Assembly: GCA_903862425.1 (NCBI GenBank)
Contig: CAIOYC010000033.1
Coordinates: 1 to 64,000, forward strand
Reading direction: 5' to 3'
Source of the DNA: an uncultured Caulobacterales bacterium
GTDB lineage: Bacteria > Pseudomonadota > Alphaproteobacteria > Caulobacterales > Caulobacteraceae
Length of the DNA stretch: 64,000 nt
Under the pieces are notes generated by a model that saw nothing but the letters and a program-made list of their open reading frames with translations, did no database searches and was not told where the DNA came from. Position numbers and translations under genes: made by a program. Below, piece after piece: positions 28,203-37,744 of the stretch. Position 1 is the stretch's first letter. Every line of letters starts with the position of its first letter.

Positions 28203-30149
28203 CTATTCGCCCTGAGCGGCCTCGACCCGCACGACTGGATGCTGCGGGTTCGGCGGATTATTGCGGACCAGAAAGCCTGTCATGGCCTGCAGCATCTTGA
28301 TGCGCGTCGAAGCGGACTCGATGTGGTGGGTTTCATTTTCGAGCACCACGAATTCTACCGGTTTGCCGGCAGCATGCATGGCGTTGACCATGATCTCACC
28401 CTGTTCGAGCGGCACGGTCGTGTCCTCGCGTCCGTGGATGATCATGAGCGGACCCTGGACTGCGGCGGCATGTTTGGCAGGCGACACAGCCGCGCCAGCA
28501 GGATCGTTTTCACCCTTCAGCGCCATGGATTGCTTCCAATAACGCATGCCGTACCCATTCTTGCCGCCCCGGTCGCGGGTCCAGATGAGCATGGCGTTCA
28601 AATCGGCCGGGGCGGCGCCGGCGGCAGCACAGCGGTAAAGACCGGGCTGAAGCGTGGCGGCCGCAAGGGTCGTGTAGCCACCATAGCTCCAGCCGACGAT
28701 GCAAGTGCGGTGCGGATCGACAAGCCCTTTATCGGCAACCGCCTTGAAGGCGTCCGACACGTCGGTCTGCATCAGCTTGCCCCATTGGCCCCAGCCGGCG
28801 CGCTCAAACGCCTGCCCGAAGCCGCCCGACCCACGGAACTGCGGCTGGATCACCACATAGCCGCGGCTCGCCAGGGCTTGAGCCCACCAGTTGAATTCGA
28901 ACTCGTCCCGCCCTTGCGGCCCGCCATGCGGCAGCATTACGCCGGGCAGGTTGCGCGCCGTCGCCATGGTGTAACCCGGCGGCAGGGTGACCAATGCCTT
29001 TTCCGCCGTACCATCCTGTGTCTTGTAGTCGAACCAGGTGAAGGCGCCGACATCCTCGGCTTTGATGTCAGGGTATTGGGCGCCGAGCGGGATCGCCTTG
29101 CGCTCCTTGACATCGATCATGAAGAAATGGCCTGAGTCGTGATCGCCTTGAGTCAGGACGATGAACCGGTTCTTGCCATCATCAGCACTGACCAGATCCA
29201 CCTGTTCTTTTGGAAACGCGGCGACGACACTATCCCATTTCCTTTGAAGTTCCGGGTTGAGGAACTGATATTCGTCAATGAAGCCGCCGACTTGGAAGCC
29301 AATGAGCAACCGATTGATTTGATCATGAATCGGCGACACCTCGAAGCCATCGCCCTTCACCAGCGGCGCGCCGACCTTGCCATCCACCAAGCTGATCTCG
29401 CGGATATCGGACAGCGTGCCATTTTCGTCGTTGGCGACCAGCACCTTGTCGAGCGTACGCCCAAGCCCAAGGATTTCGCCACCCCCGACTTCTGCTTCGC
29501 CGCTCGCAAGTACCTGATCGGAGCTCACGCCCTTCTTGACGGACCATTTGCGGTTATAGTTGTCGGCATAGGCCATCCGCGCCAGGACTGCGCCGTCGGG
29601 CGCGAGCAAGAAATCGCCTTCACGCTGTCCTGAGTGGGCCACCTCAATGAGTTGCTCGCTGTCGATATCCTGGCGATATAGGCGGCGCCCGACCTGGAAA
29701 TATCCATAGGTGCGTCCGCCAGAGTGCGTGATGAGTTCGGGTAGTCCGATGACGCCCGTATTTTCATCGGGTTCGATTTGCCGTGAACTGTTAGTTTTCA
29801 GATTAATCAAAAATAGAAAGCCGCCCTCGCGGACGTTTTCAGTTCCGGTGTCGAACGTTCGATGGGTATTGATGTAAAGATGATCGTCATCCGCCCATCG
29901 CACGCCGCCGACCCGATCGTTCAGTGTCGTCGACCGTAAAATCTTTTTATCGCCTTCGATCTGACGCACGACCAGGACGTGTTGCTCGCCCTTGTTCAGG
30001 ATCATGGCGACCAGCTTGCCTGACGGCGATAGGACCATGGACTGATACGTCGGAAGCGCTCCATAGACCTCGATCGGAGGGGCCGCCGACGCCGCGGTCG
30101 AGAAGCCCAAACCCAGGGCCAACGCCGCCGCTATTCCCAATTTACGCAT
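28203..30149 (-). CDS. Secreted S9-family prolyl oligopeptidase-like peptidase
   Basis: The 648-residue product has a signal peptide (cleavage near ASAA), a beta-propeller-like N-terminal part (to about 380) and a C-terminal alpha/beta-hydrolase domain. The triad is visible: Ser in GWSYGGYT near 484, Asp in HGREDTTVP near 575 and His in ENETHHIES near 609. The family comprises dipeptidyl- and acyl-aminoacyl-peptidases; this one is probably periplasmic and cleaves peptides. The ATG at 30149 begins the signal peptide. The 5' half has noticeably lower GC than its neighbours, a possible sign of later acquisition. It lies between infC and the MFS gene. Confidence 0.9.
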   Translation of the reverse strand: MRKLGIAAALALGLGFSTAASAAPPIEVYGALPTYQSMVLSPSGKLVAMILNKGEQHVLVVRQIEGDKKILRSTTLNDRVGGVRWADDDHLYINTHRTFDTGTENVREGGFLFLINLKTNSSRQIEPDENTGVIGLPELITHSGGRTYGYFQVGRRLYRQDIDSEQLIEVAHSGQREGDFLLAPDGAVLARMAYADNYNRKWSVKKGVSSDQVLASGEAEVGGGEILGLGRTLDKVLVANDENGTLSDIREISLVDGKVGAPLVKGDGFEVSPIHDQINRLLIGFQVGGFIDEYQFLNPELQRKWDSVVAAFPKEQVDLVSADDGKNRFIVLTQGDHDSGHFFMIDVKERKAIPLGAQYPDIKAEDVGAFTWFDYKTQDGTAEKALVTLPPGYTMATARNLPGVMLPHGGPQGRDEFEFNWWAQALASRGYVVIQPQFRGSGGFGQAFERAGWGQWGKLMQTDVSDAFKAVADKGLVDPHRTCIVGWSYGGYTTLAAATLQPGLYRCAAAGAAPADLNAMLIWTRDRGGKNGYGMRYWKQSMALKGENDPAGAAVSPAKHAAAVQGPLMIIHGREDTTVPLEQGEIMVNAMHAAGKPVEFVVLENETHHIESASTRIKMLQAMTGFLVRNNPPNPQHPVVRVEAAQGE

Positions 30150-30292
30150 CTCAATGCTCCCCACTTTGAGGCGATGTGATGCAATCGGCTGGCGCGCGTC
30201 AAGGCTGAGGCGGCTGACGCAGTGCTTCAAAACATCTTGCTGGGCGTGCGATTGCCCCTCGTACGACAGCTTGGCCGGAAGCGACTCCGATC

Positions 30293-30814
30293 CTAGCGCG
30301 GGGCGAGGATCATGATCATCTGCTTGCCTTCCATGCGCGGCTCGTACTCGACCTTGGCCACTTCTTCGAAGTCGGCCTTGACGCGCTGGAGCAGCTTCAT
30401 GCCCAGTTCCGGGTGGGCCAGTTCGCGGCCACGGAAGCGCAGGGTGACCTTCACCTTGTCGCCCTCCTCGAAGAAGCCGTGCATGGCCTTGGCCTTCACG
30501 TCGTAGTCGTGGGTGTCGATGTTCGGACGGAGCTTGATCTCCTTGATTTCGACGACCTTCTGACGCTTGCGCGCTTCGTTCTTCTTCTTCTGTTCCTGGA
30601 ATTTGAACTTGCCGAAATCCATGATCTTCACGACGGGCGGATCGGCGTTTGGCACGATCTCGACCAAGTCCAGACCCGCTTCCTCAGCCGCCTCGATGGC
30701 CGAGGGCGTCGGCATGATGCCTTGCTTTTCGCCGTTTTGATCGATCAGCAGGACGCGGGGGACGCGGATGTCTTCGTTGATACGCGGTCCGTCTTTGACG
30801 GGCGGCGCTTGCAT
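30293..30814 (-). CDS. infC: Translation initiation factor IF-3
   Basis: IF-3 binds the 30S subunit and checks initiator tRNA and start codon. The 173-residue product has the N-terminal domain ([20 protein letters not shown]) and C-terminal domain ([35 protein letters not shown]). The start is taken at ATG 30814; many infC genes use a rare start, but none is required here. It is separated from rpmI-rplT by two genes. Confidence 0.97.
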   Translation of the reverse strand: MQAPPVKDGPRINEDIRVPRVLLIDQNGEKQGIMPTPSAIEAAEEAGLDLVEIVPNADPPVVKIMDFGKFKFQEQKKKNEARKRQKVVEIKEIKLRPNIDTHDYDVKAKAMHGFFEEGDKVKVTLRFRGRELAHPELGMKLLQRVKADFEEVAKVEYEPRMEGKQMIMILAPR

Positions 30815-30914
30815 GGGACGGCGAATAGGTTGGCTCTCCTTGAGCTGTTAATCGCGGCGAGGCCGAAATCCCCCACTACCGCATTACAATATATGGCGAA
30901 AATTCCTGTTTCGT

Positions 30915-31877
30915 TCAAGGCGCGGCGAGCAGGCGATCCACCGCCGCACACACCTTTTCGAGCGAAAGGTCAGCCAGACGCTCGCTCTGGAGCACCTCGA
31001 CCCGTCGACCGCGCGGCGCACACAGGGCCGGATCGGAGTCGCAGGAGAACAGGACGGCGGTCGGCGCCCCGGCTGCGGCCAGCAGATGGCTCGGCCCGGT
31101 ATCGTTGCCCACGGCCAGTGCGGCCTTGGCGCCCAGCACCGCCAGGGCCGCGAATTCAGTCTTGCCGGTGAGGTCCACGGCCTCAGGCGACAGCGCCCGA
31201 ATCGCCTGTGACAACTCCGCCTCGCCCGGCCCGCCGACAATGGCGACCTGCAGGCCGCGCGACGCCAGGATCTGCGCCAACTCCCCATAACGCTCCACGG
31301 GCCAGCGCTTGCCCGGCCGATGCGCCGAGGCTCCAGGCACGAGCAGGGCATAGGGCTTGTGCAAACCGAAGTGGGCGGGCGAGCGTTCGGGTGCGGCGTC
31401 GGCGGAGAGAAAGCCGAGGTCGGGCGGCGGCGCGGTCCCCGGCGCGATCGGGGCATCGGGCCAGACGCCGGCGAACTTCAGCTGGTCCGCCTGCCGCTCC
31501 AGGGTGTGCATGAAGTTGCGGCGGGGATTGGCGTGGGGATGGGAGGCCAGCGGCGCGATCCCCGACCAGTCCGGGGCGCGAGGCAGCAGGGCCCAATGAT
31601 AGGCGCTCGAACGGCTGGACGTCTGCAGGTCGTAGATCCGGTCATAGCCGGCGCGGCGCAGGCGTAGCAGCAGGGCGGCGGTGGCGGCCATGCCCTTGGG
31701 CCGGCCGTCCGTCTCGACCCGATCCGCATAGGGGCTGAGCCGAAACAGTTCGGCATAGAGCGGGGTGGTGAGGACGGTAATCTCGTCCCCCGGATGCACG
31801 GCGCGGATGCGCGCGAGCGCCGCGAACGCCTGCACCACGTCGCCCAGGGCCGCCAGCTTGATGACGAGGATCTTCAC
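30915..31877 (-). CDS. Glycosyltransferase family 9 (LPS heptosyltransferase-like)
   Basis: The 320-residue product matches GT9: KLAALGDVVQAF at the N-terminus, VPGASAHRPGKRWPVERYGEL in the middle, and the donor-binding motif GNDTGPSHL near residue 245. GT9 enzymes add heptose or related sugars to the LPS inner core at the inner-membrane face. It starts with GTG overlapping the stop of the upstream GT4 gene by four bases, so the two are coupled and probably act in the same pathway. The exact sugar is not deducible. Confidence 0.88.
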   Translation of the reverse strand: MKILVIKLAALGDVVQAFAALARIRAVHPGDEITVLTTPLYAELFRLSPYADRVETDGRPKGMAATAALLLRLRRAGYDRIYDLQTSSRSSAYHWALLPRAPDWSGIAPLASHPHANPRRNFMHTLERQADQLKFAGVWPDAPIAPGTAPPPDLGFLSADAAPERSPAHFGLHKPYALLVPGASAHRPGKRWPVERYGELAQILASRGLQVAIVGGPGEAELSQAIRALSPEAVDLTGKTEFAALAVLGAKAALAVGNDTGPSHLLAAAGAPTAVLFSCDSDPALCAPRGRRVEVLQSERLADLSLEKVCAAVDRLLAAP

Positions 31878-33088
31878 GACCGCGTCTTAAGCAGTCGCGC
31901 GTAGACGGCCAGGGTGCGCGCCGTCATCTGGTCGAGCGAATAGAGCGAGGCGGCGCGCTCCCGTCCGGCCCGACCGAGGGCCGACCAGCGCTCGGGACCG
32001 GCGTCCAGCGCCAGGCCCAGCGCCGTAGCCCAGGCGTCCGCATCGCCGGGAGGGATCAGCCAGCCGGTCTGCCCGTTCAGCACGGTCTCGGTCATGGCGC
32101 CATGGTCGGCGGCGAGCACGGGCCTGCCCATGGCCTGCGGCTCCACCGCCGTTCGGCCAAAGGCTTCCGGATCGAGGGAGGGGGCCACGACGAGGTCGGC
32201 GGCGAGATACGCCGCCGGCATGTCGTCCACATGGCCGGGGAAACGCACCGCGTCGCCCAGCCCGGCGGCGACGGCCTGGGCCTTGAGTTCGGCGGTATAG
32301 TCGCTGCGCCCCTGGTCGTCCCCGGCCAGAACGAGGATGGCCTCCCTGCCCTGCCCCTTCAGCCGCGCCAGCGCCTCGATCATCAGCGCCTGTCCCTTCC
32401 AGCGCGTCAGCCTTCCCGCCAGCAGCAAGACGGGCCGCGTCTCTCCCGCGCCGATGCCCCAGGCTTCTCGCATCGCCGCAACCCGTCCGGCCGGCACGAG
32501 AGCGGGATCGAACCGGCGCAGGTCCACCCCGCGCGGGATGGAAACCACCTTGTCCGGGTCCACACCGTGCTCGGCGATCACGTGCGTGCGGGTGTAATCG
32601 GAATTGGCGATGGTCAGGTCGCCGCGCGTCATCACCCCGTTGTACCAGCGCTTCAGCGCCGTGCGGGCGTTATAGACGCCGTGATAGGTGGTCAGCATCG
32701 CGACGCCCGTTCGCTGGGCGGCGAGCTGGACCGAAAAGGCCGGCGCGCGCGAGCGCACGTGCACAAGGTCCACCGCCTCGGCCTCGATCAGGCGCACCAG
32801 CCGCGCGGCGTTGGCGAATACGGTCAGGGGGTTCTTGCTGTCCACCGGCATGCGGACGAGCCGCCCGCCTCTGCGCGCCAACTCGCCCTCCAGCCGTCCG
32901 CCCGCCGACGCCACCAGCGCGCGCCCGCCCGCAAGAACGATCGCCTCCGCCACATCGAGAGTAGTCTGCTCCACGCCGCCGGCGTCCAGAGCAGGGGTGA
33001 CCTGCAGGATGGTTCGGCCTCTGAGCGGGCGGGCGGGCGGCGGGATGGCCATGGCCGTCATTTGGTCCGCGCCGCGTCGTCCGTCCAT
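31874..33088 (-). CDS. Glycosyltransferase family 4
   Basis: The 404-residue product has two Rossmann-like halves typical of GT-B enzymes. The N-terminal acceptor half begins LQVTPALDAGGVEQTTLDV; the donor half has LLLAGRLTRWKGQ near residue 230 and the EX7E-type segment PEAFGRTAVEPQAMG near 325. GT4 enzymes transfer sugars from nucleotide donors in LPS or polysaccharide synthesis. Several in-frame ATGs exist near the start (33088, 33061, 33052). It forms a two-gene unit with the GT9 gene. Confidence 0.87.
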   Translation of the reverse strand: MDGRRGADQMTAMAIPPPARPLRGRTILQVTPALDAGGVEQTTLDVAEAIVLAGGRALVASAGGRLEGELARRGGRLVRMPVDSKNPLTVFANAARLVRLIEAEAVDLVHVRSRAPAFSVQLAAQRTGVAMLTTYHGVYNARTALKRWYNGVMTRGDLTIANSDYTRTHVIAEHGVDPDKVVSIPRGVDLRRFDPALVPAGRVAAMREAWGIGAGETRPVLLLAGRLTRWKGQALMIEALARLKGQGREAILVLAGDDQGRSDYTAELKAQAVAAGLGDAVRFPGHVDDMPAAYLAADLVVAPSLDPEAFGRTAVEPQAMGRPVLAADHGAMTETVLNGQTGWLIPPGDADAWATALGLALDAGPERWSALGRAGRERAASLYSLDQMTARTLAVYARLLKTRS

Positions 33089-33113
33089 AGCCGCGCGCGT
33101 ACGACGCGCGCCG

Positions 33114-34124
33114 CTACGGATCGAGATGAGAGTACCACTCCATCAGCCGCGTCTTCAGCGCGGTGGCCTGCACGCCGTAATTCGACTGCGCCCCAAGCCG
33201 CATTTCCCGGCGGAACCTGGATGGCGGCTGTCCGAACTCCTTGCGGAAGCTGCGGTTGGCGTGACTCTCGTCGGCGAACCCTGCCTCATAGGCCAGGATG
33301 GAGACAGGCCGATCGCGGTTCGGGTCGCTGAGGCTGCGCTTGAGTTGGACCAGACGCTGTTCCTGGATGTATTTGCGCACCCCGCCTCGAGTGTCGAACA
33401 ACCGATAGAGCGTCGCCCGCGACACGCCGGCAGCCCGGGCGACGCGCGCGGGGGTCAGCAACTCATCCGAAAGGCGGCTGCGGATGAAATGCTGCGCGGC
33501 CAGCAGCCGATCATCGTCGGTGGCGTCCCAGTCGAACCGGCCGCCGTGCCCCATGCCGCTGAGCGCGCGGCCCAGAAGTTCGGTCAGCTTTCCACTCACA
33601 TTCAGGTCGATATCGCTACGGGCGCTGTCGATGCGCCCAATCGAGGCCAGCAGGAAGCTCGTCAGCGGCGCGGCGAGCAATCGGGGGATGACGAGGCCGT
33701 GCAGCGCGTCCACCGAGCCCGCCGCCGTCTCCGCCACCGTTCTCGGCAAGGCCAGGGTGATCACATGCACATCGGGGAACCGGGTGCGCATCGGCCTGGC
33801 CATATCGAGCAACACGATCTCGCCCGGCCGCACAGCCCGAAACCCGTCATCGCCTTCGGCGTGGAATTCGCCTCCGAGATTGATCTGCAGGGTGAAGTGG
33901 TCGAACTGGTTATACCGCACGCGGGGCGCCAGCCGCTCGGTCCCTACCCCCGCGAGCATCCGCTCGAACAGGATGAGGCCGCCCAACCGCCAGGCCTTCA
34001 CCTCCGCCGAGACGCGGTCATCCAGCGCAATCGCATCTGCACCGTTGGCGTAGAAATCGCTGTAGCGCGCGAACCGTTCGTCTGGAGCGAAGGCGCTGGT
34101 GGAGAAGTTGAGGCGTTCGATCAT
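33114..34124 (-). CDS. AraC-family transcriptional regulator
   Basis: The 336-residue product has an N-terminal AraC-binding-like sensing domain (about 1-210) and a C-terminal AraC DNA-binding domain with two helix-turn-helix motifs (TPARVARAAGVSRATLYRLF near 228 and ILAYEAGFADESHANRSFRKEFG near 278). The layout resembles regulators of catabolic genes (FeaR/XylS-like). It is the last of five same-strand genes with an MFS transporter, TetR regulator, amidase and dimethylformamidase-like gene, so amide-related control is a reasonable inference. Confidence 0.88.
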   Translation of the reverse strand: MIERLNFSTSAFAPDERFARYSDFYANGADAIALDDRVSAEVKAWRLGGLILFERMLAGVGTERLAPRVRYNQFDHFTLQINLGGEFHAEGDDGFRAVRPGEIVLLDMARPMRTRFPDVHVITLALPRTVAETAAGSVDALHGLVIPRLLAAPLTSFLLASIGRIDSARSDIDLNVSGKLTELLGRALSGMGHGGRFDWDATDDDRLLAAQHFIRSRLSDELLTPARVARAAGVSRATLYRLFDTRGGVRKYIQEQRLVQLKRSLSDPNRDRPVSILAYEAGFADESHANRSFRKEFGQPPSRFRREMRLGAQSNYGVQATALKTRLMEWYSHLDP

Positions 34125-34148
34125 AGGTGGGGGCGAATCGGTAAACGG

Positions 34149-35465
34149 CTAGGTAGCCAATGCATCATCAGCTTGGACGTTGCTTCGCGCCAGTCCGGCC
34201 GAACCCCAAAAGCCGAGGCAGACGCTCGTCAGGACCACGCCCGCCAGCGGCACGACGATGAGCAGAGTGCACAGGGATTGCCGCAAACCGGCCGCGCCGC
34301 CGAACAGCAGGTCGCTCATGGCGCCGACCAGGGTAGGACCCAGACCCACGCCGATCAGCGTCGCCAGCCCCATATAGATCGCGTTGACCGCCGCAAGCCG
34401 TCCGGGCGGCGCGAGCAGTCTTACGCCCGTCAGTCCGGCCGGCCCCGCGATCCCCAGTGCGACGATGAGCAGACTGTAGGCCCCTAGCGACAGGTCGGAC
34501 CCAGGCGCGAAACAGAAGATCATTCCCAGCGGAACCGACACGGCGAGACAGGTGGTCACCAGAACGGCCGGCCCGACGCCGCGCCTCAGGGCCATGGCGG
34601 TCAGCTGCCCGCCGAGGAGATGCCCCACCGGCGCGGCGATCAGCACCACGGTCCCCAGCAAAAGGGCGGCGTGGGCGGGCGGGAGGTGGAAGTAGCGACC
34701 GTAGAACAGCGGCGTCCAAGCCGCGAGCGCCTGGATCAGGACGAGGGGCGCAAGCGCCAGGAACGCGTAGGACAGGAAGCCGACGCCCAGTACCGCGCGT
34801 CCGCCAACGCCGCGGGCGGGTCCTGCAAGGCTCATGGGCGAGCGCGCGGGCAGCTTTGCGACGGCGAAAGCAAGGACGAGCAAAAGGTTGGGCAGGGCGG
34901 TGAAAACGAATACCGCCCGCCACGCCTGTCCTCCCACCAGCCTGTGCAGCGCCGGCATGGCGAGGTCGAGAGCCAAAACCGCACCGCTGGCCAGCAGGGC
35001 GACGCTTTTGCCGAGGGTCGAGCCGGCGGTGAACACCGACAGAGGCCGCGACATCGCCTTGCCGTCGAAGCTGATGCCGAACAGCCCCAGAGCGGCCGGC
35101 GTGAAAGCCGCCTGTCCCACGCCCATGACCGCTCTCGCCATCCAAAGATGGATCGAGGCCTGGCTGAAGGCCGAAGCGAAGGCGCCCAGGGTCCATAGCA
35201 AAAGCCCGGCGAGGATCATCGGGCGCGGGCCGAAACGATCCGCCAGTCGCCCGAACGGTACGATCGTCGCGGCATAGGGGATGGCGAAGGCAAGGCCCTG
35301 CAGGGCTCCGAGCTCGGTTTCGCTGAGGTGGAACGCGGCCTTGACCGGCCCGCTCACCGCGGACATGGCGAAGCGATCGACAAAGGCCATCATATGGGCC
35401 AGCGATAAAAGGCCCACCATGACCCAGACGGGCCAGGCTGGACGGCTGACAGGGCCGCCAGTCAT
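34149..35465 (-). CDS. Major facilitator superfamily transporter
   Basis: The product of about 438 residues has 12 membrane segments and the MFS loop signature GRLADRFGPRP near residue 70. The general type is a spinster-like/anion or aromatic-acid cation symporter, judging by ALQGLAFAIPYA in helix 2. The ATG at 35465 was chosen; a GTG at 35471 is in frame. It lies between the TetR and AraC genes (73 and 24 bases), consistent with uptake of a catabolic substrate or export under TetR control. Confidence 0.85.
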   Translation of the reverse strand: MTGGPVSRPAWPVWVMVGLLSLAHMMAFVDRFAMSAVSGPVKAAFHLSETELGALQGLAFAIPYAATIVPFGRLADRFGPRPMILAGLLLWTLGAFASAFSQASIHLWMARAVMGVGQAAFTPAALGLFGISFDGKAMSRPLSVFTAGSTLGKSVALLASGAVLALDLAMPALHRLVGGQAWRAVFVFTALPNLLLVLAFAVAKLPARSPMSLAGPARGVGGRAVLGVGFLSYAFLALAPLVLIQALAAWTPLFYGRYFHLPPAHAALLLGTVVLIAAPVGHLLGGQLTAMALRRGVGPAVLVTTCLAVSVPLGMIFCFAPGSDLSLGAYSLLIVALGIAGPAGLTGVRLLAPPGRLAAVNAIYMGLATLIGVGLGPTLVGAMSDLLFGGAAGLRQSLCTLLIVVPLAGVVLTSVCLGFWGSAGLARSNVQADDALAT

Positions 35466-35544
35466 CAGCACAAACTCACGAGAATCTACAATCTAAGGAC
35501 GGCTCGATTGTCGCGGCAATCGAGCGCGCGATCAAGTTGAGCCG

Positions 35545-36156
35545 TTAGCGGGTCGGCCAGCACTGCAGGGCGGTATCGACCAGGGAACGCAATTCCGCCG
35601 CCGTGGCGCCGGCGCTGGCCTGCATGGCGAGGCCCTGCATGACAGCGTAGAGCAGACGCGCCAGACCTCCGGCATCAGCCGTCGGCGGGACGTCGCCGTC
35701 GATCTTGGCGCGTTCGAACCGGGCGATCAGGGCCTCATTGGCGGCCGCGCCCCGCGCCTGGACTTCAGACCGGATGGCCTGAGCTTCGTCGCCGCACTGC
35801 ATGGCGCTGACCACGCCCAAGCACCCGCGCGGATCACAGACCGAGGTCTGACGCTCCAGGGCGCCCATCAGCATATATTCGGCCACGCCCCGCGCGGTGG
35901 GTTGGGCCAGCGCCTCGCCCACATAGGCCATCTTCTCGCGCTCGTAGAGGTCGAGAGCCTGGCGGAAAAGCGCCTCCTTGTTGCCGAAGGCTGCATAGAG
36001 GCTGGGCCGGCTGATGCCCATGGCGTCGGTCAGGTCGGAGAGGGACGCCCCCTCGTAGCCCTTGCGCCAGAACACGGCGAGGGCGGCCGCCAGCGCATTC
36101 TCCGTGCAGAATTCACGGGGACGTCCACGGTGCGATGCTGAGACGACTAAATCCAT
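35545..36156 (-). CDS. TetR-family transcriptional regulator
   Basis: The 203-residue product has the N-terminal TetR helix-turn-helix (ALAVFWRKGYEGASLSDLTDAMGISRPSLYAAFGNKEALF, residues about 28-65) and a C-terminal ligand-binding domain with the ERQTSVCDPRGCLGV segment. The type is that of the TetR/AcrR (TetR_C_16-like) group. A near-palindrome overlaps its start codon (36154-36169) and looks like an autoregulatory operator. It is followed by an MFS gene, the most likely target. Confidence 0.9.
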   Translation of the reverse strand: MDLVVSASHRGRPREFCTENALAAALAVFWRKGYEGASLSDLTDAMGISRPSLYAAFGNKEALFRQALDLYEREKMAYVGEALAQPTARGVAEYMLMGALERQTSVCDPRGCLGVVSAMQCGDEAQAIRSEVQARGAAANEALIARFERAKIDGDVPPTADAGGLARLLYAVMQGLAMQASAGATAAELRSLVDTALQCWPTR

Positions 36157-36169
36157 AACGCTCGGTATG
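36154..36169. promoter_or_regulatory. Candidate TetR operator over the tetR start codon
   Basis: CATAACG (36154-36160), CT, CGGTATG (36163-36169) form a 7-2-7 inverted repeat with one mismatch. TetR/AcrR operators often contain the CGGTATGTA half-site, which is present here. The overlap with the start codon suggests repression of tetR and the genes after it. Confidence 0.45.
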
Positions 36170-36229
36170 TAAGTAAGCGGGTGGGCGACGTCGAGCCCCT
36201 CAGTGTCACACTATGTGTTTCAAATGCCT

Positions 36230-37657
36230 TCAGTTCCAGATCGGCGGCTTGCGATCCTTCCACGGACATTCCTTTTCCAGCTGCCCGGCGAGGCGGAACA
36301 GGGTGGCTTCATCGGCGAAGCGGCCGGTGAACATCATGCCGAGAGGCAAGTTGTCGGATGACTGCCAGAGCGGCAGGGACAGTGACGGCTGGCCCGTGAA
36401 GTTGAACGGCGGTGTGGTGGCGTAGGTATCCGCCTGGCGCCGGTCGAAATCCTTCAGCTCCACCGTGAGCGGGTTCAGCCAGTCGATGCGCGGCGATGGG
36501 CGCGACATGGTGGGACAGAGGTAGACGTCGAAGCTCTCGAACCGCGACAGGATCTCGCGCTTGAACAGAAGCAGCTGCTGCCAGCCCCACAGGGCCTGCT
36601 GACCGGTCAGCCGCTTGCCCGCCTCATAGCCGCGCCGGGCCAGGGGCCCGAGTTCGCCCTCGCCCGGCTCACGGCCCAGCATCTCGATCCAGCGCTGCAC
36701 GTTGGCGGAAAAGTTGGAGGCCGAGACCAGGGCCTGCGCCTTGTAGAGCGCGCGATAGTCGATGCCGAGACCCCGCTCGAACACGTCGTGCCCTAGCGCC
36801 TTCAGCAGATCGACGGTCTTGTGCAGGGCCGCCAGGGCCTCGTCGGAGATGGGACGGCCGCTCGGCGTCTCCGCCGACCAGGCGATGCGCAGCTTGCCGG
36901 GACTGCGGGAGACTTCCTCCAGATAGGGGCCCTCCTTGGCCGGCGGCTCGAACGGATCGTCGGGCTGGGGATAGCCGGTGGCGTCCAGCATGGCGGCGCT
37001 GTCGCGCACCGTGCGGCTGACCACGTGGTGGACGGTGAAGCCGATGGCCCCGTCGGTCACCTCGCAGATGGGGGTGCGGTCGCGGGTGATCTTCATGCCC
37101 ACCAGACCGCAGTTGGCGGCCGGGATGCGGATCGAGCCCAGCCCGTCCGAGGCATGCGCCATGGGGACCATCCCCGCCGCCGTGGCCGCCGCCGACCCAC
37201 CGGATGAGCCGCCCGAGATGTGCTCGGGGTTCCACGGATTGCCCGAGGCGCCGAGCCGTTCGGAATTGGTCACCCCGGGAATGCCGAATTCCGGCGTGTT
37301 GGTCTTGCCCAGAAGCACGACGCCGCAGGCGCGGTAGCGGCGGACCAGCTCGCTGTCTTCCTCGTCCGACGCCACCTGGGCGAAATGCGAGCCGGAACTG
37401 CGCGGCCAGCCCTTCACCTGCGCGCCGAGGTCCTTGATCAGGAAGGGCACGCCCTTGAACGGCCCCTCCGGCAGGGGTCCCGCCGCCACCTGCCGCGCCT
37501 CGTCATAGGCCTTGTGAACCACCGCGTTCAGGGCCGGATTATGCCGCTCCACCCGCTCGATCGCGGCCTCGATCAGCTCGGCGGGCGATACCTCGCCCTT
37601 GCTCACAAGCGCGGCGAGCCCCAGCCCGTCATAATCGGCGTATTCGGCGAAACCCAT
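36230..37657 (-). CDS. Amidase (amidase signature family)
   Basis: The 475-residue enzyme hydrolyses an amide to acid and ammonia. The Ser-cisSer-Lys triad is visible: Lys in FLIKDLG near 73, the cis-Ser in the GGSSGGSAAA loop near 150, and the nucleophile Ser in DGLGSIRIPAANCG near 175. Length is normal. The ATG at 37657 follows a GGGAG site and is preferred to the longer ORF. It follows the dimethylformamidase-like gene by 87 bases, and the two together point to amide breakdown. Exact substrate unknown. Confidence 0.92.
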   Translation of the reverse strand: MGFAEYADYDGLGLAALVSKGEVSPAELIEAAIERVERHNPALNAVVHKAYDEARQVAAGPLPEGPFKGVPFLIKDLGAQVKGWPRSSGSHFAQVASDEEDSELVRRYRACGVVLLGKTNTPEFGIPGVTNSERLGASGNPWNPEHISGGSSGGSAAATAAGMVPMAHASDGLGSIRIPAANCGLVGMKITRDRTPICEVTDGAIGFTVHHVVSRTVRDSAAMLDATGYPQPDDPFEPPAKEGPYLEEVSRSPGKLRIAWSAETPSGRPISDEALAALHKTVDLLKALGHDVFERGLGIDYRALYKAQALVSASNFSANVQRWIEMLGREPGEGELGPLARRGYEAGKRLTGQQALWGWQQLLLFKREILSRFESFDVYLCPTMSRPSPRIDWLNPLTVELKDFDRRQADTYATTPPFNFTGQPSLSLPLWQSSDNLPLGMMFTGRFADEATLFRLAGQLEKECPWKDRKPPIWN

Positions 37658-37744
37658 GCACGGCTCCCAATCGCTTATCGGTAGGTCGGCGTGTTCCCGC
37701 CCCTTGGTGATCACTGTTCACCAGCATGATGCCGAGCGCCAGCC

